This document shows, piece by piece, positions 56,170 to 64,000 of a stretch of DNA of 64,000 bases (the first letter of the stretch is position 1; each line of letters begins with the position of its first letter). Under the pieces are notes generated by a model that saw nothing but the letters and a program-made list of their open reading frames with translations, did no database searches and was not told the DNA's origin. Origin of the DNA: Arachis hypogaea (Eukaryota; Streptophyta; Magnoliopsida; Fabales; Fabaceae); contig NC_092048.1 of the NCBI RefSeq assembly GCF_003086295.3, forward strand, positions 86,222,626-86,286,625. The letters are read 5' to 3'. A program made the position numbers and the translations under genes.

Positions 56170-58569
56170 TGATGAATTTTATGGTACATTTTTTTGAAAT
56201 GAGTTTTGTTCGAATTTTAAGTGAAAAGAGCAGCAAAAGGAGAAGGAAGCAAGGAATAGGAGCTGGGCATGTGTGGTGGGCGTGCCACTTGATGCAAACA
56301 CCAACAAATTGAATGGGTGTGGCACGCCAGCTACTGAGCATGGCACGCCAGCTGGCAAGTCTAGAAGAGAGTTCATGGAGCTTTACTATTGGCGTGGCAC
56401 GCCAAGTCCAGGCATGGCATGCCAACTATAAATTCCAGAGAAGCATTCTTGGAGCTTTATTATGGGCGTGGCACGCCAGGGCCAGGCGTGGTATGCCAAC
56501 TATACATTCCAGAGAAGCATTCTTGAAGACCCACAAGGGGCATGGCACGCCAGGTTGGGCGTAGCACACCAACCCCATCATCTATAAGGGGTGTGGCACG
56601 CCAGATCGAAGGTGTGGCATGCCCGTTCAACTAAGCAGAGGGGAGTGGAAGGTTCAACACAATGGGCGTGCCACTTGATGTTGGGGCATGGCACGCCAAC
56701 CTTGTTCATATCTTGGGCGTGCCACTTGAGTTCTAGGCGTGGCACGCCAAGTTTGAAGAGATCAACACCATTATGGGCGTGCAACTTAAGATCGAAGGTG
56801 TGGCATGCCAGTTCAACCAACCAGAGAGGATAAGTGTGGTTCCAACAAGGGCGTGGCACGCCAGACCTGGACGTGGCACGCCAATACAAGTTTCCAGAAA
56901 GGAAAGAATGAAGAATCCTCGAAGGCGTGCCACTTGGGATTTAAGGTGTGGTACGCCAAGGTTAGATGTCAATGGGCGTGGCACACCAGCTTTGTTTGCA
57001 CCATGGGCGTGCCACTTGAATCCTGGGCGTGGCACGCCAGTTTACTAGACCAGAAGGGCTTATTCATGCATTACAATGGGCGTGGCATGCCAGTTATACT
57101 TTCCAGAGAAGAGAATGAAAGACTTATTGAGGGCGTGGCATGCCAGACCTAGGTGTGGAACGCCAGTTCATTTGACCAGAGAAGAAAGAAGAAGCATTCA
57201 ACAAGGGCGTAGCACGCCAATTCTGGGTGTGCCACGCTAGTTCAAGTTTCCAAAAGAGGGAAGGAGAGCTTTATTGAGGGCGTGGAACGCCAGACCTGGG
57301 CGTGCCATGCTAGTTCAAGTTTGCAGAGAGGAAGAAGGGAGAAGTTATTTGGGCATGCCACTTGAGCTTGAAGGCGTGGCACATCAAGCTAGCTGCAAGA
57401 AAGGAGGCATGCCACTTGGAAGCCAGGCGTGGCACGCCAAGCCAAGCTGAAGAACTGGGCTTGGCACGCCGCTCACACATCGCTCACACGCCAGGCACAT
57501 GGTTTATGAGTTTTCCTTTTATTTTCAATTGTAATTTTCTTTTTCTTTTTGTATTTTTCATTTTTCTAGTTATAGGAGTAGTATAAATACCCCCTGAGAT
57601 TACTGAAAAGGGGGTTGGTTGATCAGTTGGTTAGTGGGATTGGCTAGTAGTAGTTTTTTACTTCACTTCATCTTCTTCCATCTCTTGAACTTTTCTCCAA
57701 GCTGTGAGTAGCTAAAATCCCTCTCATTGGGAGAGGGAGCTCTGTTGTACTTGATGGATTAATGATAGTGAATTTCTTCTTCTCTTCATCTTCTCTTTGA
57801 TTTGTTAGAAGGAATTTCGTTTCTCAAGTCTAGTGTTCAATCATCTTGGAAAAGAGGTTGAATGCAATTTGGGATTCATGGGAACCTTGGAAAAGAAAAC
57901 ATGGAACCATGCTTGAAATCCCTTCTCACACTTGAGTAGATCTGGATTTTGGGATTGGATATGATGACATGAAATCCACCCACCATTTGGATCTATGAGG
58001 ATGTGTGGTATAATCAGGGACCAAACTTATCTCTCTTCATGAGCAATTAGACCAAGAAATTGGCTGATTATCAAGATTTGAGAGATTGAACCACCAAGGA
58101 ATTGGGGTTCAATCAATTATGATTGCCAAGAGGTCAATGAGTTGCATGATTGAAGAAGAGATGATCTAGATTTGATCCAAAGAGAGCAACATCTCCTAAT
58201 CCCAATGAATTTCCCCTATTTTTATCTTTCCTATTCTTTATAGCTTTCCTTACTTTCTGCCATTACCCATTTCCCATTTACAATTCAGTCATTTATGTTC
58301 CAGCACTTTACATTCTTGTTATTTACTTTTCTGCACTTTATAGCTTTCCTTTATCTTTAAGTCATTTACATTTCTGCTATTTAGAATTCTGCACTCAACA
58401 ATTTTTATTGATTAGCTTGACTAATTCACCTATTAACTAAAGTTGTTCAATTAATCAATCTCTGTGGGATTCGACCTCGCTCATAGTGAGTTATTACTTG
58501 ACGACAATTTGGTATACTTGCCAAAGACAGCTTCATTATAATTGATATAGTGAATTTTTAGTCCCATCA
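56170..58569 (+). repeat. 5' LTR of the right-hand Athila-like element
   Basis: About 2.4 kb, ending ...TTTAGTCCCATCA directly before the PBS. It holds the GGCGTGGCACGCC array and a probable promoter region: a possible TATA run (agtataaatacccc, about 57580-57595). Near 58460-58520 it has the motif CAATCTCTGTGGGATTCGAC shared with other Athila LTRs. The left border is inferred. Confidence 0.7.
56276..57490. repeat. Dense array of GGCGTGGCACGCCA palindromes
   Basis: More than 30 near-palindromic words GGCGTGGCACGCC or GGCGTGCCACTTG spaced 15-60 bp apart, over 1.2 kb. The array produces long false open frames on both strands, which I do not treat as genes. Confidence 0.95.
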
Positions 58570-58575
58570 AGTTTA

Positions 58576-58595
58576 TGGCGTAGTTGCCGGGGATT
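58576..58595 (+). other. Primer-binding site (tRNA-Asp type)
   Basis: TGGCGTAGTTGCCGGGGATT lies six bases after the LTR end. It is a close match to the TGGCGCCGTTGCCGGGGA site used by Athila elements. Confidence 0.85.
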
Positions 58596-58853
58596 GATTT
58601 TGAATTGACAATGATTAAGTTGATGGGTATTTAGATTACGCATTTTTATTTACTTTGTTAAGTACTTTAATTTCAGTTTCTTATTTTCTCTTTTTTTTTT
58701 TAATACTTGAGTTTCTAGTTATTCATTGTATATATTTTCATTCTAGCACACTAATTCACTAATTGTTTGATCGATTGCACCAATCAATCTAACCATAAGT
58801 CTTAACAGGAGTGATCCCTTTACTTGCCTTTTGCTTGTTTGTTTGCAGAATGT

Positions 58854-60585
58854 ATGACAGGTAGAGGAGGAGGAACTTTAACCTCTTTTGATAGTGAACC
58901 TGAGAGGACCCTCCTTAGACTAAGAAGGGAAGCAAGAGGTAAAGGAATAATTGGAGAGGAAGTATTGGAGGAAGATCTAGACGTTACTATGGAGGAGGAA
59001 GTACATAATCATGTTAGAGAAGGTGCTGGTAACCATGTTGGCCAGGAGAGAAGAGTTCTAGGCTCTTACATCAATCCAAACCCAGGAAATTACAGAAGCA
59101 GCATCCTGAAATGAACCATTCATGCTAATAACTTCGAGTTAAAACCTCAACTCATCACCCTTGTTCAAAATAACTGCTCATTTGGAGGAAATGTCCAAGA
59201 AGATCCAAATCAACATCTAACCATATTCTTAAGAATCTGCGACAGAGTGAAGGCTAATGGTGTTCATCCAGACACCTATAACTGTTGTTTTCCCCTTTTC
59301 TCTTAGGGATAAAGCATCTAAGTGGTTGGAATCCTTTCCAAAATAGAGTTTGACAACTTGGGATGATGTTGTGAACAAGTTCTTGACAAAATTCTACCCT
59401 CTCCAAAGGGTTAACAAGTTGAGAGCTGAGGTACAAATCTTTAGACAACAAGATGGAGAAACTTTCTATGAAGCTTGGGAGAGATACAAAGAGTTGACAA
59501 GAAAATGCCCCCCAGATATGTTCCATGAGTGGGTCTAGCTGCACATTTTCTATGAAGGATTGTCTCAAGAATCAAAGAAGGCCTTAGACCACTCTTCAAG
59601 AGGTTCTCTCAATAACAAGAAGACAATTGAAGAGGCCATAAACATCATAGAAACTATGGCTAACAATGAGTATTTCTATGCCTCTGATAGAAACTCAAGA
59701 AAGGGAGTAATTGAGCTGAACCAGATGGATGCTCTACTGGCTCAAAACAAGGTGATCACAACTCAACTAGCTACTCTAACTAAGCAAATGGAGAAGAATC
59801 AAGTTTCAGCCATCAACACTCAAGCATCTATGCAAGAAGGAGATAACCCAGAAGTTGAGTGTAAATGAGAGCAAGCCAACTATGTGAACAATGCATCAAG
59901 ACTACCATATGACCCCAATGCTAAAACATACAACCCAGGTTGGAAGAACCACCCAAACTTTGGATGGAGAAATCAATAAAACCATACCCAAGACCACAAA
60001 CCATATCACTCTAACCATTACAACAACTCCAGCCATCAATCTAACAATCATAGACCCTACCACAACCCTCACAATGCCCCCTACCACTCAACCCAGCAAT
60101 CACACATCAACCCTCCTCAAGGTGTATCATCCTCAGCCCCACAACCATGTGATAACAGCAACAACTTTGCAAGATTGGAGGCCATGATGTCAGAAATGGC
60201 AGGGAATATTACCACTGTAGTAGAGAGACAATTGCAAGCCGAAAAAAAGATAGACTCAATCCAAGAAGAGGCTAGATCCAACATAAAGAACCAAGGGGCA
60301 GCAATCTCAAAATTGGAGTCACAATTAGGATATCTATCCAAGCAAATACCAATGCCTACAAACACATTCCCAAGTGATACCATGACCAATCCTAGAGGGA
60401 AATGCAAGGCCATCACACTAAGAAGTGGGAAGTTGGTAAAGGAGACATCCTCAAGCCACAATTTGCAAGAAGAAGAGGTTGCAAATGACTCAGAAATCAA
60501 GAAGAAAGAAGAGACACATACTCCAGCTCCACCAAAACAAGTCTTGAAGCCCTATGTACCAAAGGCACCCACCCACAAAGGCTAA
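58854..60585 (+). pseudogene. gag of the right-hand Athila-like element
   Basis: ATG 58854 gives MTGRGGGTLTSFDSEPERTL. The gag core appears in separate frames: ANNFELKPQLI (about 59130), FRQQDGETFYEAWERYKEL (about 59440), KTIEEAINIIETMANNEYFY (about 59620) and the linker QLQAEKKIDSIQEEA (about 60230). It is homologous to the intact gag at 37971-40274 (compare FRQKEGESFYEAWERYKQL). Stops at 59112-59114, 59536-59538 and 59866-59868 plus frameshifts between pieces make it inactive. Confidence 0.85.
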
Positions 60586-60800
60586 AAAAGGATGGGAAGG
60601 ACAGTCAGTTTTCTAGATTCATGGAGATCTTCAAGAGGCTCCAAATCAACATCCCTTTTGCTGAGGCATTAGAGCAAATGCCACTCTATGTCAAGTTCCT
60701 AAAAGAGCTTATGATAAAGAAGAGAAACTGGAGAGAAAAAGAAACTGTAGTGCTCATAGAAGAATGTAGTGCCATTATACAAAAGAAGCTTCCCTAAAAG

Positions 60801-61640
60801 ATGAAAGATCCTAGGAGTTTTCAAATCCCCTGTATCATAGGGGATATTAGCATTGAAAAAGCATTATGTGATTTGGGAGCCAGCAACAACCTTATGTCCT
60901 TGGCCATGATGAAGAGAATGAGAATTGAAGAGGCCAAATCAACAAGGATGGCACTCCAACTAGCTGATAGAACATTCAAGTTTCCTCATGGAGTGGTGGA
61001 AGACTTGTTGGTTAAAGTGGGAGAGTTCATCTTCCCATCTGATTTTGTTGTGCTTGACATCGAGGAAGAGTCTAATGCATCTATCATACTAGGAAGACTA
61101 TTCTTGGCAACAGCTGGAGCTATAATTGATGTGAAAAAAAGAGAATTGGTCCTAAGACTGCATGAAGAAAAGATGGTGTTCAATGTTTTCACTGCAATAA
61201 GCTACCCCAAGGAGTCCATTGGAGAACGTATGATGGTGGACATAATGGAAAAGCTGGTTCAAGGAGTCCTAAAAGAGGATCAATGTGAAGAAGCAATAGA
61301 TCAGGATCATCAAATATCATGTGGTGAACTACTACAAGAAATCATAGAAGGCTCAATCATGCTTGACAAGGCAACCAAAGAAAAAGTGGAAGCACCAAAG
61401 CTAGAGTTGAAAACCTTGCCCCCAAGCCTGAAGTATGCTTACTTGGGGAGCAACAATACATATCCGGTAATCATAAACTCAAGCTTGAGTGAAGAACAAG
61501 AAGAGAAGCTCATCAATGTGTTGAGGCAACACAAGAATGCCATAGGATGGACACTTTCAGATTTAAAGGGAATTAGCCCTTCAATGTGCATGCATAAAAT
61601 CCTTCTTGAGGAGGATGCCAAGCCCTTAATACAACCATAA
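60801..61640 (+). pseudogene. Protease region of the Athila-like element
   Basis: A retropepsin-like domain: FQIPCIIGDISIEKALCDLG, then SNNLMSLAMMKRM, VKVGEFIFPSDFVVLDI and ASIILGRLFLATAGAIIDV. After about residue 140 it continues as the linker to RT, with LKYAYLGSNNTYPVIINSSL and VLRQHKNAIGWTLSDLKGIS, the standard entry into Athila RT. The frame is open for 279 codons, but it is separated from gag by a stop and from RT by TAA at 61638-61640. It would process the polyprotein in an intact element. Confidence 0.85.
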
Positions 61641-62960
61641 AGAAGGATGAACCCCTCAATGCAAGAAGTAGTGCAAAAAGAAGTGCTGAAGTTATGGCAA
61701 GCAGGGGTGATTTATCCCGTCTCAGACAGCCCTTGGGTGAGCCCTGTTCAAGTAGTCCCCAAGATGGGAGGAATCACAGTTGTGCCAAATGAGAGAAATA
61801 AATTGATGCTAACAAGAACAGTGACTGGATGGCGCATGTGTATAGACTACAAAAAGCTCAATGAAGCCACAAGGAAGTATCATTTTCCTCTACCATTCAT
61901 GGATCAAATGTTGGAGAGGCTTGTTGGACATGAGTATTATTGCCTTCTTGGATGGATACTCTAGCTACAACCAGATTGTAGTAGATCCTAAAGACCAAGA
62001 GAAGACCTCTTTCACTTTCTCTTATGGTATTTTTGCATATAGACGTATGCCCTTTGGTTTGTGCAATGCACCTGCCACATTCCAAAGGTGCATGTTGTCC
62101 ATTTTTTCTGATATGATTGAGAGGTTTATTGAGGTTTTCATGGATGACTTTTTCAGTATTTGGTGACTCCTTTCCCAATTGCTTACACCATCTTGCCTTG
62201 GTGCTCAAGAGATGCCAAGAGACTAAGATAGTTTTGAATCGGGAAAAGTGTCATTTTATGGTTACTGAAGGGGTAGTCCTTGGCCACAAAATCTCTAAGA
62301 AAGGTATAGAGGTAGATAGAGCCAAGGTGGAAGTGATCAAAAAATTGCCCCCACCTTTCAATGTCAAAGCAATTAGGAGTTTCTTGGGACATGCTGAGTT
62401 TTATAGAAGGTTCATTAGAGATTTTTCAAAAATTGCAAAACCTTTAAGTAACTTGCTTGTCTCTAATGTACCATTTATCTTTGATAGAGAATGTATGCAA
62501 GCTTTTGATGAGCTTAAAAGCAAGCTCTCCTCTACACCTATTATAGCACCACCCAGTTGGGACTTACCTTTTGAATTGATGTGTGATGCATCAGATTTTG
62601 CTATTGCTGCTGTTTTAGGACAAAGGAGAGACAAGCTAGTGCATGTCATCTATTATGCTAGCAAAGTTCTTAATAAATCCCAAAGGAACTACACCACCAC
62701 AGAAAAAGAACTTTTTGCTATAGTCTTTGCATTTGATAAATTCAGATCATATCTCATTGGTTCTAAAGTCATTGTGTTTACTGACCATGCAGCACTTAAA
62801 TACTTGCTAACCAAGCAAGAATCCAAGCCTAGACTGATTAGATAGATTCTATTACTCCAAGAATTCAACATTGAAATCAAAGATAGAAGTGGAGCAGAAA
62901 ATAAGGTGGCTGACCACTTATCAAGGATCCCACATGAAGAGGATAAAGCACATAACCCTG
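61641..62960 (+). pseudogene. Reverse transcriptase and RNase H of the Athila-like element
   Basis: RT starts MNPSMQEVVQKEVLKLWQAG, with SPWVSPVQVVPKMGG, GWRMCIDYKKLNEATRKYHF, then a frameshift at about 61955. It continues YSSYNQIVVDPKDQEKTSF, RRMPFGLCNAPATFQRCM and the active site VFMDDF. A second frameshift near 62150 leads to the connection and RNase [60 protein letters not shown] and [17 protein letters not shown] at 62843-62845 interrupts it before NKVADHLSRIPHEED. The key acidic residues are present but the gene is broken. Confidence 0.9.
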
Positions 62961-64000
62961 GGGTGAATGAAAGCTTCCCAGATGAGCAATTGATGATGAT
63001 TTAAGAGGCTCTATGGTTCGCAGACATAGCCAACTTCAAGGCCATTGGAGAGCTACCTTCCAACATCAACAAACACTTGAAAAGGAAGCTCATCAATGAT
63101 GCTAAGCACTACATCTGGGATGAGCTCTACCTATTCAAAAAGTGTGCTGATGGGATTCTAAGAAGATGCATCTCTCATGAGAAAGGACAAGAGGTCCTTT
63201 GGCATTGTCATGGATCCACCTATGGAGGACATTTTAGTGGAGAAAGAACTGCAACCAAAGTGTTACAATATGGATTCTTTTGGCCTACAATATTCAAAGA
63301 TGCAAAAGAGTTTGTGACATGGTGCAATGAGTATCAAAGAGCTGGCAACTTACCCAAGAAGAATGAAATGCCACAAAGATTCATCATGGAGTTGCAATTG
63401 TTTGATGTTTGGGGATTGATTTCATGGGACCATTCCCACCCTCATACTCAAACAACTACATATTGGTGGCTGTGGACTATGTATCCAAATGGGTAGACGC
63501 TATACCAACATCAACAAATGACAACAAAGTAGTGATCAACTTCTTGAGAAAGAACATATTTAGCCGGTTTGGGGTTCCAAGAGCTCTTATAAGTGATGGG
63601 AGAACTCACTTTTGTAATAAACAACTTTACACTCCTCCTTAAATATGGTGTTAAGCACAAGGTAGCAACCCTATACCATCCACAAACCAATGGTCAAGCT
63701 GAAATTTCGAATAGAGAGCTTAAGAGAATCCTTGAGAAGATTGTTGGAAACTCAAGAAATGATTGGTCCAAAAAGCTAGATGATTCATTGTGGGCTTATA
63801 GAACAACTTTTAAGACACCTATTGGCCTGTCTCCATACCAATTGGTGTTTGAAAAAGTTTTTCATCTACCAGTGGAGCTTGAACATAGAGCATTTTGGGC
63901 TCTAAAGATGTTGAACTTTGATAATCAAGCTGCTGGAAAAAGAAGGTTGCTGCAGCTCAATGAGTTAGATGAATTCAGATCTCAAGCTTATGAAAAAGCC
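62961..64000 (+). pseudogene. Integrase of the Athila-like element (partial)
   Basis: The zinc-binding part reads CHGSTYGGHFSGERTATKVL and then FFWPTIFKDAKEFVTWCNEY, with the second zinc-binding Cys pair altered (CNEYQRAG). After a frameshift at about 63400 the core starts with D in [11 protein letters not shown], has D in LISDGRTHF, shifts frame again near 63635 and has E in [18 protein letters not shown]. It continues [20 protein letters not shown] to the window edge. The full catalytic triad exists but in separate frames. Any env-like ORF and the 3' LTR would lie beyond 64000. Confidence 0.88.

Larger units (their letters stand above)
56170..64000 (+). mobile_element. Athila-like Ty3/gypsy element, 3' end beyond the window
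   Basis: Plus-sense order: 5' LTR (56170-58569), PBS (58576-58595), gag, protease, RT, RNase H, integrase up to 64000. The PBS is the tRNA-Asp type usual in Athila, and protease has the CDLGASNNLM loop. All coding parts carry stops or frameshifts. The LTR start TGATGAATTT was chosen because it mirrors the end CCCATCA; it is less certain than the PBS side. Confidence 0.85.

Noticed and set aside
56313..57586. Many overlapping open frames of 60-115 codons on both strands
   Set aside because: They are by-products of the GGCGTGGCACGCCA array, which has few stop codons in any frame. Peptides are repetitive (GVARQ, ACHTF) and unrelated to known proteins.

Overview
This window looks like nuclear DNA of a legume, most probably peanut or a wild relative (Arachis). 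The reasons are an intron-rich plant gene, very AT-rich spacers, and a pile of large Ty3/gypsy elements whose LTR starts (TGATGAGCGGATAATTTA on the minus strand) and short GC-rich palindromes (GGCGTTCAACGCC type) I associate with Arachis retrotransposons. The species call is inference.

Left third (1-14930). After the 3' end of a probable Ty1/copia LTR (1-1276) comes the only host gene I can support: a complete xylose isomerase gene on the plus strand (1952-13449). It has 20 coding exons, all with GT-AG introns and consistent phases, giving 476 codons plus stop, a signal peptide and all catalytic and metal-binding motifs. Its sixth intron is 7.4 kb long and acts as a small transposon trap. It holds an (AAT)n tract, a long inverted repeat, a pair of diverged direct repeats, and a 1.4-kb Mutator-like element with an 8-bp target duplication. 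That element carries a broken antisense fragment of a GOST/LUSTR-type seven-transmembrane protein gene, so it has the structure of a Pack-MULE.

Middle and right (14931-64000) are nested LTR retrotransposons with no host gene that I can see. Remnants of a Tekay/Del-like chromovirus LTR (15444-15647; 44281-53137 in pieces; 53138-53833) were the landing pad. Into them went a minus-sense Tat-lineage element (15648 to about 44275), with gag, RT, RNase H, a second archaeal-type RNase H, integrase and a downstream gene on the opposite strand. A non-autonomous tRNA-Asp-primed element was inserted between Tat gag and RT, now in the order internal-LTR-internal-LTR (21970-31452). A full-length 11-kb FIDEL/Athila-like element with perfect ACCTG duplications (32931-43942) sits inside the Tat 5' LTR. 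It keeps intact gag-protease and a second ORF but has no reverse transcriptase or integrase. Two solo LTRs with perfect 5-bp duplications (44491-47041, TGTAT; 47332-51653, AGATT) sit in the Tekay LTR remnant.

Further right is a decayed chromovirus pol (53850-56090, minus) whose integrase core is deleted. Last comes a plus-sense Athila-like element (5' LTR 56170-58569, PBS, gag, protease, RT, RNase H, integrase) that runs off the window at 64000. Almost every retroelement gene is broken; the exceptions are the gag-protease and 316-codon ORFs of the 32931-43942 element and the 484-codon ORF at 23380-24834. A recurring theme is that several unrelated element families carry clustered CpG-rich short palindromes.
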